Shown here piece by piece: positions 36,551-46,744 of a stretch of DNA of 64,000 nt. The notes beneath the pieces were generated by a model. It worked only from the letters and a program-made list of their open reading frames with translations. It searched no databases and was not told where the DNA came from. Both the position numbers and the translations under genes were made by a program. Positions within the stretch are counted from its first letter, which is position 1; each line of letters begins with the position of its first letter. Source of the stretch: UBA4802 sp964509195 (GTDB taxonomy: Bacteria > Spirochaetota > UBA4802 > UB4802); NCBI GenBank assembly GCA_964509195.1, contig CAZDWJ010000011.1, forward strand, positions 46,278 through 110,277, given 5' to 3'.

Positions 36551-37162
36551 ATGATAGTTAAAAGAGTTCTTATCGTTATGTTAGCATTACTATGGAGTAT
36601 AAGTTTTATTCAGATTTTTTCTGTGCCACCATATATTGGTGATATATTTGCTGTATATAAATCAGGCTATTTCAAAGAGCTTGAAAGAAATATGTATATT
36701 ATTACCGATAGTTTTTTGCACATTAAAACAATGTCAAAAGCAGAATATGCCTGGATTTATCTTAATGATGTACAGAATCGTTTTAACATCAGCATCAATG
36801 TGTATGATGCACTGGGAAATTTTGTAAAAGCCCCGGGAATGGCAGAAATGAATAATAATACTACTGTAATGAATATTGTTCATGACATAAAACCAGAACC
36901 AAAATTTACCGTTATCGGAAGACATTATAGTGGAATTATACCGGTGTACAGAAAGCCAGAATGCAATTTTTGTCATCAGCCTTCGCAGAAACCACTGTTA
37001 GGAGTTATTTCATTTGCAATTCCTTTTGATGGATATATTTACTACACTTCGGAAAGAATAATACTGTTTACTGTTATAACATTTGCGATAAGCATTTTGT
37101 TGTTTGTGGTTATCAGATGGAATCCATATAAGGATATTAAGGAACTGTTTAGTAAAGAGTGA
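36551..37162 (+). CDS. Membrane sensor-like protein with one haem c motif
   Basis: 203 residues: N-terminal membrane helix (about 5-25), an extracytoplasmic domain, one CNFCH motif (about C138-H142), a Pro-rich strand and a C-terminal membrane helix (about 173-193) with a short cytoplasmic tail. A single-haem domain between two helices resembles the DUF3365/Tll0287 sensors. The tail has no kinase or other output domain. It could report redox state to a partner not found here. It lies between dprA and topA. Confidence 0.7.
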   Translation: MIVKRVLIVMLALLWSISFIQIFSVPPYIGDIFAVYKSGYFKELERNMYIITDSFLHIKTMSKAEYAWIYLNDVQNRFNISINVYDALGNFVKAPGMAEMNNNTTVMNIVHDIKPEPKFTVIGRHYSGIIPVYRKPECNFCHQPSQKPLLGVISFAIPFDGYIYYTSERIILFTVITFAISILLFVVIRWNPYKDIKELFSKE

Positions 37163-37292
37163 TATGCTTAAAGTGAATATTTTATTTTTTCACCAGTTTC
37201 GGTGGTTGTAATATGCTGTACAATATTTAATAACATTTTATTTATTACTCAATTAACTATCGCTGAAAAAATTTGACTGTAAGGAACTAGCC

Positions 37293-39405
37293 ATGGCTGA
37301 TCATAAGAAAACTTTGGTGATTGTTGAGTCGCCTACAAAGGCTAAAACAATAAACAAATATCTGGGAAAAGATTACATCATTACTTCATCCATGGGGCAT
37401 ATCATTGATTTGCCCAAATCGCGTTTAGCTGTTGATGTAAATAATGATTTTAAACCCGAATACATCCCCATACGGGGAAAAGCAAAGATTATAAATGATT
37501 TAAAAAAGAAAGCCAGCGAAGCAAAAAATGTTTTGCTTGCTACTGACCCTGACCGAGAAGGTGAAGCAATATCATGGCATCTTGCAAATGTTTTAAAAGA
37601 AAAAAATGATGATATCAAGCGTATTGAGTTTCATGAGATAACCGAAGATGCAATCAAAGAAGCTGTGGCAAAAGCCCGTGATATTAATATGGACCTGGTG
37701 AATGCACAGCAGGCACGTCGTATTTTAGACAGGCTTGTGGGGTATTATTTAAGCCCAATATTATGGAAGAAGGTTAAGAAGGGTCTGTCGGCAGGTAGAG
37801 TGCAATCAGTTGCATTGCGAGTAATCTGTGAGCGTGAGAAAGAGATTGAAAATTTTATCCCTCAAGAGTACTGGACGCTTGATGCTGTGTTTGAACACCA
37901 TAAACAGGAGTTTTCTGCATCACTTGTTTCAGAGAATGGGGAAAAAATTGAATTAAAAACAAAGAATGACGTAGACAGAGTACTATCGTTCATAGAAGGC
38001 AAACCATTTATAGTGAGCAATGTTGAACAAAAAGAAAGACGCAGAAAACCACAGGCTCCCTATATTACTAGCAAGTTACAGCAGGATGCTGCCAGGAGAT
38101 TGGGTTTTTCCACAAGTAAAACCATGATGGTAGCTCAGCAACTATATGAAGGAGTGAAGCTATCTGCTGAGGGGCAGGTTGGCTTGATTACCTATATGCG
38201 TACTGATTCAACACGCATAGCGCCCGCTGCGTTAGCATCAGTTAGGGAATACTTACATAAAAACTTCCCTAAAGAGTATGTACCGGAAACACCAAACTCC
38301 TATCCAAACAAAAAAGGTGCCCAGGATGCACATGAAGCAATACGGCCAACCAATGTGTTTAGAACTCCGGAATCAATCAAAGCTGATTTAACACCTGACC
38401 AGTATAAATTGTATTCGTTGATATGGAAGCGATTTGTTTCTTCACAAATGACCCCTGAAGTGTCACAGGTTGTTACGGTGACATTTACTGTTGATAATTT
38501 TGAATTTAGGGCAACAGGCAGTAGAGTGCTATTCAATGGATTCACAATAATAGAAAAAGAAGAAAGTGCTGAAAAAAAATTATTGCCTCCGCTGGAAGTT
38601 GGACAGGTTCTTGTTCCAAAAGCATTTGACCCGCAGCAGCATTTCACTTCACCGCCGCCGCGATATAACGAGGCATCACTTGTTAAATTTCTTGAGGAAT
38701 CAGGGATTGGCCGTCCTTCAACATACGCACCTACTATCAATACGCTGTTTAAGCGCTATTATGTTGTTAAGCGTGGAAAGCAGCTGGTGCCCACAGTACT
38801 GGGAAGGCTTGTAAATGATATTATGGTTTCATATTTTGAATCGCTCATCAATATTGACTTTACTGCACAGATGGAAGAAAAGCTGGATTTAATTGAGGAA
38901 GCACACAACGATTGGGTAAGTATGTTAAAGGAGTTTCATGAACCTTTTAAGTCAACAGTTCTTCATGCCGAAAAATATATTAAAGATATGAAAAACATCC
39001 TTGACGAAGAAACTGACCTGGTTTGCGAAAAATGTGGTAGCAAAATGATAAAACGATTAGGTAAATATGGATTTTTCCTGGCATGCTCAGCGTTCCCTAA
39101 ATGTTCTAATGCAAAACCATCGCCACTTGGCAAATGCCCTAAATGTGGCGGCGATATAATTAAACGTGNNNNNNNNNNCATCAAAGCGCCGTGGCTCATT
39201 TTATGCCTGCAACAGGTATCCTGAATGTGATTTTGCTACTCGCGAGCAAGCATCCGAACATCCATGCCCTAAATGTGGCAGCTTGCTTTTTGTAAGAAAG
39301 ATTAAGAAAAGAGGTGAAATGCTTGTATGCTTAAATGAGCAATGCGGGTATACTGTAACGCTCTTAGATGAAGAAAAAGTGGATACAGAGGCACATGTAA
39401 GTTAA
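37293..39405 (+). CDS. topA: DNA topoisomerase I (with assembly gap)
   Basis: TOPRIM domain starts at VIVESPTKAKTINKYLG with the acidic motif ATDPDREGEA; the active-site tyrosine lies in GLITYMRTDSTR (near residue 302). The C-terminal part carries three zinc-ribbon-like modules (CEKCG...CSAFPKC; CPKCGG...CNRYPEC; CPKCG...CLNEQC). Ten Ns at 39169-39178 interrupt the second module and change the frame, so the whole gene is about 700 residues. It relaxes negative supercoils. A copy of the iterated word lies at 37255-37263, upstream. Confidence 0.95.
39169..39178. other. Assembly gap (10 N)
   Basis: Ten undefined bases in the second TopA zinc ribbon, between IIKR and SKRRGSFYAC. By comparison with the usual TopA pattern only one or two residues are missing there, so the true gap is probably a few bases. 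Confidence 0.99.
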
Positions 39406-39410
39406 CGGTT

Positions 39411-40316
39411 ATGGATCATTATATAGATAAATTCATGCAATATCTTATTGCAGAGAAAAACGCTTCTCCATTAACTGTTGAGTCGTATAGCAAGGATTTG
39501 CATCAATTTATAGAATTTTTAGAATCAGTAGATCAATGCCCAGTAACTATCGCCACCATAACTTCAGAACATATACGTGATTTTATTGATAATTGCTTTG
39601 AACGTGGTAATGAACTTTCAACTATTGGGAGAAAGGTGGCAACATTAAATTCTTTTTTTAAATACTTAGAGTTTCATAATTATATTGAAAACAATCCTGC
39701 GCGCTCAATACAATATTCAAAGCAAAATAAATTCCTCCCCACCTTTTTAACTTTTGACCAGATACAAAAGCTGACATCATTTGAGTGTAAAACTTTTGCT
39801 GACTATCGCGATAAAGCTCTACTTGAAGTTTTTTATTCTACGGGTGCGCGCGTTTCGGAAATTGCCGGTGCCAATGTTGAAGATTGCGATTGCATTTCTA
39901 AAAGACTAAAAGTGCTGGGTAAAGGCTCAAAAGAAAGAATTGTTTTTTTGAATGAAACAGCAATTATGTCTTTGCAGAAATATTTTGAGGAACGCAAAAA
40001 AAAGTTTGGCGCCATAACACAGCCGTTGTTTGTAAATAATAAAGGCAAACGATTGACAACAAGGGGCATATTTTATATCATTGATAAAAGAGCAGCTATT
40101 GCTCAGTTATGGAAATCGGTTACACCGCATGTATTACGACATAGCTTTGCAACAGAGTTGCTTAACAGGGGTGCGGATATAAAAGCTGTGCAGGACATGC
40201 TGGGGCATGAGAGTATTTCTACAACACAGAAATATACTCACACCACAACACAGCGCTTAAAAGAATTATACATGAAGTATCATCCCCATGCACACAGGAG
40301 AGAAAATGATGAATAA
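39411..40316 (+). CDS. xerC: Tyrosine recombinase XerC/XerD
   Basis: 301 residues: SAM-like N-terminal domain (about 5-90) and catalytic domain with R in GARVSEI (near 147), HVLRHS, GHES and the nucleophile tyrosine in TTQKYTH (near 275). It resolves chromosome dimers at dif. Five bases after topA, in the classic topA-xerC-hslV-hslU order. C or D type cannot be told. Two copies of the iterated word lie inside (39547 and 39803). Confidence 0.93.
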   Translation: MDHYIDKFMQYLIAEKNASPLTVESYSKDLHQFIEFLESVDQCPVTIATITSEHIRDFIDNCFERGNELSTIGRKVATLNSFFKYLEFHNYIENNPARSIQYSKQNKFLPTFLTFDQIQKLTSFECKTFADYRDKALLEVFYSTGARVSEIAGANVEDCDCISKRLKVLGKGSKERIVFLNETAIMSLQKYFEERKKKFGAITQPLFVNNKGKRLTTRGIFYIIDKRAAIAQLWKSVTPHVLRHSFATELLNRGADIKAVQDMLGHESISTTQKYTHTTTQRLKELYMKYHPHAHRRENDE

Positions 40317-40854
40317 CACTTCTATACGTAGCACTACAGTACTAGCGCTAAAAAAGGATAATACACTTTGTATGGGTTGCGATGGGCAGGTGACCTTAGC
40401 TGATACAGTGATTAAAAGCAAAGCTGTGAAACTGCGTAAAGTGTACAATGATAAAATTCTTACTGGTTTTGCTGGTTCAGTTGCGGATGCATTGACACTA
40501 TTTGAACGTTTAGAACAAAAGTTAGAATCGTATTCTGGCAATATACCCCGTTCGGTTGTGGAACTGGCACGCGACTGGCGTCTTGACAGAGCATTGCGCA
40601 GGCTAGAGGCAGTGCTTGTTGTTGGTGACCCCAAACACCTTTATTTAATCAGTGGCAATGGAGAAATCATTGAGCCTGATGATGGCATAATTGGCATAGG
40701 TTCTGGTGGAAGCTATGCGCTTGCAGCAGCACGTGCGCTGGTACGCAACACCACGCTTACTGCGTATGATATTGTGAAACAATCATTACTTATTTCTTCA
40801 GAAATTTGTATTTATTCAAACAGTAATATCATAATTGAGGAGATCAAAGCATAA
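40306..40854 (+). CDS. hslV: HslV (ClpQ) protease subunit
   Basis: About 182 residues. The start is one of two adjacent ATGs (40306, 40309) after AGGAG; the longer frame from 40288 overlaps xerC further and lacks a site. The catalytic threonine is in RSTTVLALKK, preceded by a short propeptide (about 8-9 residues) that must be removed. It also has the GSGGSYALAAARAL segment. HslV is the proteasome-like peptidase chamber working with HslU. Confidence 0.93.
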   Translation: MMNNTSIRSTTVLALKKDNTLCMGCDGQVTLADTVIKSKAVKLRKVYNDKILTGFAGSVADALTLFERLEQKLESYSGNIPRSVVELARDWRLDRALRRLEAVLVVGDPKHLYLISGNGEIIEPDDGIIGIGSGGSYALAAARALVRNTTLTAYDIVKQSLLISSEICIYSNSNIIIEEIKA

Positions 40855-42263
40855 TGAGTGATATACACATACAGTTTACTGAAGACAGCGATCTTACTCC
40901 ACGGCAGATAGTCAGTGAACTGGACAAATATATTATTGGACAAAAGGATGCCAAAAAGTGTGTGGCGATAGCTCTAAGAAACAGAAGCCGCAGAAAAAAA
41001 TTAGACCCTGAGCTGCAGGAAGAAATTGCACCAAAAAACATAATCATGATAGGACCAACAGGTGTTGGCAAAACCGAGATAGCTCGCCGTTTGTCAAAGC
41101 TTGTGAATGCACCATTCATTAAAGTTGAGATTACCAAATACACCGAAGTGGGGTATGTGGGCCGGGATGTTGAGTCCATGATACGGGATTTAACATCTAT
41201 TGCTGTGAACATTGTAAAGAAAGAATACAGTGCAATGGTTGAGGAAAAAGCCTTAAAAAATGCCTATGACAAGATAGTGGATATAATCATTCCAAAAAAA
41301 GGGTTTGAATTTGATGAGCGCGTTTCTGGCTTTCATGCTGAAAGAGAATCAATTTTTGAGTCGGATACATTGTATGAACAGATGCGCGCACAGTATATGG
41401 AAGATTTAAAAAGCGGAAAATTAGATGATCTTGAGATTGAGTATGAAGCTGAAGCTTCAAATGTAATTCCGGTTATGTCTATTATGGGAGGGTCCGGCTT
41501 TGAGGATATTGATCTTCAGATACAATCTATGTTAGGTGATTTAATGCCAAAGAAATCACGGCGTAAAAAAAGTACCGTAAAAGATGCATTGCGTATATTT
41601 ATTGCCGAAGAAACTGAAAAGCTAATAGATATGGAAAAAGTAACCAATGAAGCAATACGGCGTGTAGAAGATATGGGAATAGTGTTTATTGATGAAATAG
41701 ATAAAATAGCCGGTGCTGAATCAAAATCTGGTCCTGACGTGTCACGCCAGGGTGTACAACGGGATCTGTTGCCAATAGTTGAAGGTACAACAGTGAATAC
41801 AAAATATGGACCGGTAAAAACTAATCACATATTATTCATTGCTGCAGGTGCGTTTAATATCTCAAAGCCATCAGATCTTATCCCTGAGTTGCAGGGGCGT
41901 TTTCCAATACGAGTGGAATTGTCTTCATTAACCGAGGAGGACTTCAGGAAGATACTGACTGTGCCTAAAAATTCGCTCACACTACAGTACAAAGAGTTGC
42001 TAAAAACCGAAGGTGTAGCAATAGAATTTACTGATGATGGTATAGCTGAGATAGCAAAGACAGCACAGTTGCTTAACGAGGAACATGAAAATATAGGTGC
42101 TCGCAGATTACATACAATAATGGAAAAACTTCTGGAAGATATACTCTTTGATGCGCCAGATTTAGATGATGCGCATAAGAATTTTATTATAAATGCTGAA
42201 TTTGTAAAAGGTAAGCTTGGACCAACAATAAAGAACAAAGATTTGTCACGGTATATATTGTAG
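40854..42263 (+). CDS. hslU: HslU (ClpY) ATPase subunit
   Basis: 469 residues. Walker A GPTGVGKTE (near 67), insertion I-domain (about 115-250), Walker B VFIDEIDK (near 277), and sensor ENIGARRLHTIMEKLLED. HslU unfolds substrates for HslV. Its ATG overlaps the hslV stop (TAATG), so the two are coupled. In Borrelia and Treponema hslU is followed by flgB; here it is followed by a 430-base spacer and unknown genes. Copy of the iterated word at 40965. Confidence 0.95.
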   Translation: MSDIHIQFTEDSDLTPRQIVSELDKYIIGQKDAKKCVAIALRNRSRRKKLDPELQEEIAPKNIIMIGPTGVGKTEIARRLSKLVNAPFIKVEITKYTEVGYVGRDVESMIRDLTSIAVNIVKKEYSAMVEEKALKNAYDKIVDIIIPKKGFEFDERVSGFHAERESIFESDTLYEQMRAQYMEDLKSGKLDDLEIEYEAEASNVIPVMSIMGGSGFEDIDLQIQSMLGDLMPKKSRRKKSTVKDALRIFIAEETEKLIDMEKVTNEAIRRVEDMGIVFIDEIDKIAGAESKSGPDVSRQGVQRDLLPIVEGTTVNTKYGPVKTNHILFIAAGAFNISKPSDLIPELQGRFPIRVELSSLTEEDFRKILTVPKNSLTLQYKELLKTEGVAIEFTDDGIAEIAKTAQLLNEEHENIGARRLHTIMEKLLEDILFDAPDLDDAHKNFIINAEFVKGKLGPTIKNKDLSRYIL

Positions 42264-42694
42264 GTAAATGTGAAATGTTTCTAACTACAAGTTTTATATG
42301 GCAACTCTCATCTAAACTCATTTCAGGCACTAGGAATATGAGTAAATCATTTTTTTTTGTAAGTTAGTACGATTGAACGTTTTCCACTCCTTTTTCATCT
42401 TTAGGTTAATTTTCTAAAAAATTCGAGAATGAGCTAGAAAAAAGTAACGAGTGAGACATTATATGTCACTGTATGATATTACTTTTTAAATAGCAATTTG
42501 ATTAGCATTTTATACATCTATTGGTTCTGACCTTTATAAGGCTTGTACTAATGGAATCTTAACTCACTAAATGATTATGAGGGACAGTTGTAAAAGTAGA
42601 CATTTATTATTTTACCAAAATTTTATGCTGGAGTATTATATGCTGGATGTATTTTTTTAAATTTATATACTGCCATCTTTGAAGGGGGCAAAGT
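42264..42694. other. Spacer after hslU
   Basis: 431 bases, AT-rich, no gene. It holds an imperfect palindrome near 42449-42470 (AGTGA..ACAT/ATGT..CACT) that might stop hslU transcription, but no T-run of note follows at once. At its end an AGGGGG ribosome site (42681-42686) precedes the next gene. Nothing else is recognised. Confidence 0.5.
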
Positions 42695-43000
42695 ATGGAT
42701 ATCCGCATGCGTTTTATTGATTTTATTAAGTATTATTACGGATGGGTGGAGTTGCTTATCATGATAGGTGTGATAGCATATTTTATGATCTTACATAAAG
42801 GTATGCCGTTATGGTTTGATATATTAGTTTCAACATGTTTTATCTACAAAATAATTGTAGAGAAGATATATCATTTTAAAAAATTTTATTCCAAATGCAA
42901 ATTAGAATTAGAAAACATTATACCTCAGAAAGAAGTGATAATTGATAGTAAAAAAATCATGGAAATATGTGAATCCCAGAAAGCTAAAATGGATGAGTGA
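42695..43000 (+). CDS. Small membrane protein of unknown function
   Basis: 101 residues: two membrane helices (about 16-33 and 37-56) joined by a short loop, then a charged, partly coiled cytoplasmic tail with one CExQ-type Cys. A good AGGGGG site precedes the ATG. It is followed by a 267-residue soluble gene after 49 bases, probably one unit. No family recognised. Confidence 0.65.
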   Translation: MDIRMRFIDFIKYYYGWVELLIMIGVIAYFMILHKGMPLWFDILVSTCFIYKIIVEKIYHFKKFYSKCKLELENIIPQKEVIIDSKKIMEICESQKAKMDE

Positions 43001-43049
43001 ACATAGCAATGATAAATATTAAAAAAAAGTGGTTTGGAGGGCGTAAACT

Positions 43050-43853
43050 ATGATAACATCAAAAGATTTTAACCCAATAAGTTATGAAGAATATAGTAAA
43101 GCTCAAAAAGGGAGCTGCTGGATATTGCTTGACGATACGGTGTATATGCTTTTTTGTATGGGTGATGGTGAAATTATAGAAAAGACAATAATTAACAGTG
43201 TTAAGTCTATTGTAAGCTTTTACGGTAGTGATAAATATGCCTACCTTACAACTAATGGTGAATTACATATTGTAGATAATAATCAAGATAAGATTATACA
43301 TAGAGGTAATTTTACTAAACTTATTTCAGGTGCAGGTAATGAACTATTTGCGTTCACAAAGACTGGAGTAATGGTATTCCGTAACGATTATCTAACACAT
43401 GAAATAGATTATGGATTAAATATAACAGACAGTAAGCTTATCTATATGGACAAAGACTTATCGCTTGTTATGGTAATGGCTGATGGCGACTTATACTTTG
43501 GTCCTTACAATCTTAAAAAAAGATGGCAGATAACTACAAATGGTGCGTGTTATAAACGATTTGGGAAGCATGATGGTGTTATAACTGATAGAGGTGTTAT
43601 CATAAAAGGTATGCACTATGTACTCAATGATGAACCTCATCATCTGGTTACTGTGAAAAAAGAGGAGTATGTAATTGCTTTATATGATTATCTATTGTAT
43701 CTTAAACTTGATGGTCAAAACTTTTCAATAAATCAATACCCAGCTGATTTCACCATATATGATATTCATGCGTTTGACGGTATATTGCTAATAAAGAATG
43801 ATGAAGGAGCAGGGATTCTTGAACTGGAAGATATCTACAAAAATTATGTATGA
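43050..43853 (+). CDS. Soluble protein of unknown function (propeller-like)
   Basis: 267 residues with repeated short strand units such as AYLTTNGELHIVDNN, LFAFTKTGVMVFRNDY and LVMVMADGDLYFGPYN. The spacing of about 45 residues fits blades of a beta-propeller, though no WD or Kelch motif is present. No signal peptide. A GGAGG site precedes the ATG. Likely in one unit with the small membrane protein upstream; function not assigned. Confidence 0.65.
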   Translation: MITSKDFNPISYEEYSKAQKGSCWILLDDTVYMLFCMGDGEIIEKTIINSVKSIVSFYGSDKYAYLTTNGELHIVDNNQDKIIHRGNFTKLISGAGNELFAFTKTGVMVFRNDYLTHEIDYGLNITDSKLIYMDKDLSLVMVMADGDLYFGPYNLKKRWQITTNGACYKRFGKHDGVITDRGVIIKGMHYVLNDEPHHLVTVKKEEYVIALYDYLLYLKLDGQNFSINQYPADFTIYDIHAFDGILLIKNDEGAGILELEDIYKNYV

Positions 43854-43908
43854 AGTAATAGACAGAAAATCAGAGCATATACCCTCAATAAGCACCTAAT
43901 AATTATAC

Positions 43909-44799
43909 TCAATGTATCTTCACCTTCTTAAAAAGTATATCTTTTAATTCCTCTTCTGTGAAGCTATATTCTTTCCTACAAAACACACACGTAATATGTG
44001 CACCATGATCTTTTAGTATCATGTCTTCCAGTTCAGTAGTTTCAACCGATTCCAGTATTGTTGATAACAGTTCTTTTGTACACCTGCATCTATGCTGTAA
44101 AGACAAATTACCCAGCTCTTTTACTTCTTTGCCAATAAGCTCTTCAATTATGTTTCTAATATTTTTTTCTTCTTCCAATTTTTTATCTAATGAAAATCCA
44201 CTTTGCAGCCTGTTTTCAATAGCTTCAATAATTGCAACTGGAGTATTGGGATATGTTTGTATCAAAATTCCACCTGATCTGGTGATAGCTCCTTCTTTGT
44301 TTAGATTCACTGTTAGTATCAGTGCTGAAGGTATCTGCTCTGATTCAAGCAAATAATATGTAATATCCTTAGCAATGTCACCATAGATGATTGGTGATAC
44401 ACTTTTATATGGTTCTTTTAAACCTAAATCGCGAGTTATGGTTATAATACCTGCACCTAACGCTTTTGAAATGTTTAACGTGTCGGATTGCAATTCAATA
44501 TCGGCTGCGGGATTGCCAATGTATCCCCGTACATTACCCTTGCCATCAATCTGCACTACTATCTCTTTGATTGGGCCGCTGCAGTTAATGTTTACGCTGA
44601 AAGTATCATTGGAAGCAGGTTTAATAGAAGATGAGGCTAATAGCACAGTAGCATTCAGAGTGCGTCCAAAAGCAATAGTTGCATGTGGTAGTGTACCATG
44701 AATAGAAGTAATCTCTTGCAATAATTGGTTAGTCAGTGTTGCATAAATTCGCAGATTGTAATCCTCACAAATAAACCTAATGCTGAGATTATCTTCCAT
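43909..44799 (-). CDS. hslO: Redox-regulated chaperone HslO (Hsp33)
   Basis: 296 residues. The zinc switch is complete: CRC (C238, C240) and CVFC (C271, C274), giving CxC-x30-CxxC. Oxidation of the four Cys activates its holdase activity. It follows the AOR gene by 17 bases on the same strand, so it may be co-expressed. The iterated 12-mer (reverse) lies in that gap, at 44803-44811, within the presumed ribosome-binding region. Confidence 0.95.
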   Translation of the reverse strand: MEDNLSIRFICEDYNLRIYATLTNQLLQEITSIHGTLPHATIAFGRTLNATVLLASSSIKPASNDTFSVNINCSGPIKEIVVQIDGKGNVRGYIGNPAADIELQSDTLNISKALGAGIITITRDLGLKEPYKSVSPIIYGDIAKDITYYLLESEQIPSALILTVNLNKEGAITRSGGILIQTYPNTPVAIIEAIENRLQSGFSLDKKLEEEKNIRNIIEELIGKEVKELGNLSLQHRCRCTKELLSTILESVETTELEDMILKDHGAHITCVFCRKEYSFTEEELKDILFKKVKIH

Positions 44800-44816
44800 A
44801 GTAACTATCGCCTACA

Positions 44817-46691
44817 TTAAAATTCACGTAATGACTCATGTACGCCTTTTGCAATTTCAAACCAGTAGTTGTACGCAGCTTCGTGCGGATCCTGATCAAA
44901 TGCATGCAACCACTGTAGCAACTCCTTATCATTTACCTGTTCAACTTCGTGTAAACGCCTTAGATATGTTTTGACAAAATCAATGTTGCGCGTTGATTCC
45001 CAGTATATTGAAACGTTGCGGCTGTTAATTCTGCTTGCAGTCATGTCAAGGCTTGTTAAAAATTCTTTGTGCATATTGTACAATGATGCAATTATTTCAG
45101 GTATCATGTCCTCAGCCCAGAGACGGTGAAAGCGACAGAAACCAGTGTTATCAAGCATAAGTTCTTTAATCATGCGGTGTGCGTTTTTGTGGCCTAACTG
45201 ACGTGGTGGTAAAAAGTCATAGCCGTAGTACATGTAATACTTACCCATAATGGGCATGGGCGATAGTACGCCAGGAACCCAGTACTGGTTGGGAACAATC
45301 CATCCTTTGCGCGCGTTGGCGTTATACACAAAGCAATCAATGATGTCTTTACTTTTTTCGCGGGCCAGTTTGCGTGCAAATTTGCGCGCACCTTCAGTTA
45401 AATCAAGAACTCCTTTTTTATGAATGATAGCATCTAAAAGCTGACACCCTATCTCGGCGTTATGCTTTGAGTCGGTTTCAACGCTGAAATTAATATGCGA
45501 AAATACTGGCAAGCGAGTGATGCCCACCTCCTCAGGTTTTATAAGTTTACGGTCAAGACATTCCATAAGCCATGATAGCACACCACCAATTGAAATGGAA
45601 TCAAATCCATACATGTCAGCTTTGTGAACAAGCATTTCGGCTGCCCTCTGGTCAAACACACCACATTGTGGACCCATTGCCTGGTAAGGCTCATAATCTT
45701 TTTTATAGATGTCGTTCATTTTCTTACACACAGCAGCACATGGCTCACCACATGTCCTCATGCTTTTAGTGGCGATAGTTTCTTCATTAAATTGCTTAAG
45801 ATAGTGATCAACAATATACTTTTGATGAATTGCAACTCTTTCTTCCTCGGTCATGTAAATTGAGCGATAGTTAAATGCTAAAAGCCTTCCACCAATAGTA
45901 GCAAAGTTGACACCAAATGTGCCTCCCGTGTTAAACTGCGGGTCAAAGCGATATTTGGTTGTTGCTTCTAAGTCTTTGGCGGCTAACTTTTTACTATATT
46001 TGTCAATAAACCATTCATCGGCAACTTTGCGATCTCTGAAGTCTTCATCTATGTAGGTGCCTCCATAAATGATAGCAGCAATGCCGTGTTCACGAAATAG
46101 CTTTGAACCAAACCCACCACGTCCTGCCCAGGTATCAACCCAGGTCAGGGTTCCATCTTTAATGGGAGCTGAGCACAGAGCACCAAAGTCAGTTGACTGT
46201 GCAGCAGGGCCAGTTGCAATCACACGCGGGTCCGTTTCATATTTTTCGCCAAACATAGTGAGCACTTCATGCATAAGCGAATACACACCACCATGACCGC
46301 TTTCCCATATTTTGAATACATCAATAGGCTTTATCTCAATTTCTATTTCTTCACCGTGGACACGGTTGAGATAAAGCACAGAAGGTGTTGGTGCCTTTTT
46401 TGATATAGCAATCATGTTTATTCCTAAATTATCAAACACAAGTCCTGCACCACCCATTGATGATATAAAAAAGCTATTCCAGCAAGGGGAATATCCGTTG
46501 ACAAAAAGCCTATTTGATCCAGGAAAGATTGAACCTGCTAAAACACCAACACCAATATTGGTAGTATAATAGCGCTGAGCAATGTGTAATCCTAGATCAA
46601 TGGGACCAAAGAAATCGCCAATGGGGTAACGTGCTAAGCGATAGTAACCGGTTGAAAGATCTATGAAGAGTACTTTCTGATGATGTTGCAT
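44817..46691 (-). CDS. Aldehyde:ferredoxin oxidoreductase family protein 1
   Basis: 624 residues, all three AOR domains. Cluster cysteines form C314-x3-C318-x3-C322 (in CGEPCAAVC); a later Cys in NTGFCRFH is the likely fourth ligand. The N-terminal part (LGLHIAQRYY, GSIFPG, FFISSMGGAG) binds the pterin. It would oxidise aldehydes with a tungsten (or molybdenum) bis-pterin and reduce ferredoxin. The first spacing differs from the usual CxxCxxxC, so this is a divergent subfamily. Next to hslO. It contains four copies of the iterated word (45260, 45772, 45864, 46638). Confidence 0.88.
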   Translation of the reverse strand: MQHHQKVLFIDLSTGYYRLARYPIGDFFGPIDLGLHIAQRYYTTNIGVGVLAGSIFPGSNRLFVNGYSPCWNSFFISSMGGAGLVFDNLGINMIAISKKAPTPSVLYLNRVHGEEIEIEIKPIDVFKIWESGHGGVYSLMHEVLTMFGEKYETDPRVIATGPAAQSTDFGALCSAPIKDGTLTWVDTWAGRGGFGSKLFREHGIAAIIYGGTYIDEDFRDRKVADEWFIDKYSKKLAAKDLEATTKYRFDPQFNTGGTFGVNFATIGGRLLAFNYRSIYMTEEERVAIHQKYIVDHYLKQFNEETIATKSMRTCGEPCAAVCKKMNDIYKKDYEPYQAMGPQCGVFDQRAAEMLVHKADMYGFDSISIGGVLSWLMECLDRKLIKPEEVGITRLPVFSHINFSVETDSKHNAEIGCQLLDAIIHKKGVLDLTEGARKFARKLAREKSKDIIDCFVYNANARKGWIVPNQYWVPGVLSPMPIMGKYYMYYGYDFLPPRQLGHKNAHRMIKELMLDNTGFCRFHRLWAEDMIPEIIASLYNMHKEFLTSLDMTASRINSRNVSIYWESTRNIDFVKTYLRRLHEVEQVNDKELLQWLHAFDQDPHEAAYNYWFEIAKGVHESLREF

Positions 46692-46744
46692 TTTATTCTC
46701 CTGAAAATTGTTCTGTTACATCCAGACCTGTTACTGCACAAACA

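Noticed and set aside
39166..39405. Separate gene for the end of topA
   Set aside because: It is the third and second zinc ribbons of TopA after an assembly gap that changes the frame.
42449..42470. Terminator after hslU
   Set aside because: The palindrome is imperfect and not followed by a T-run.
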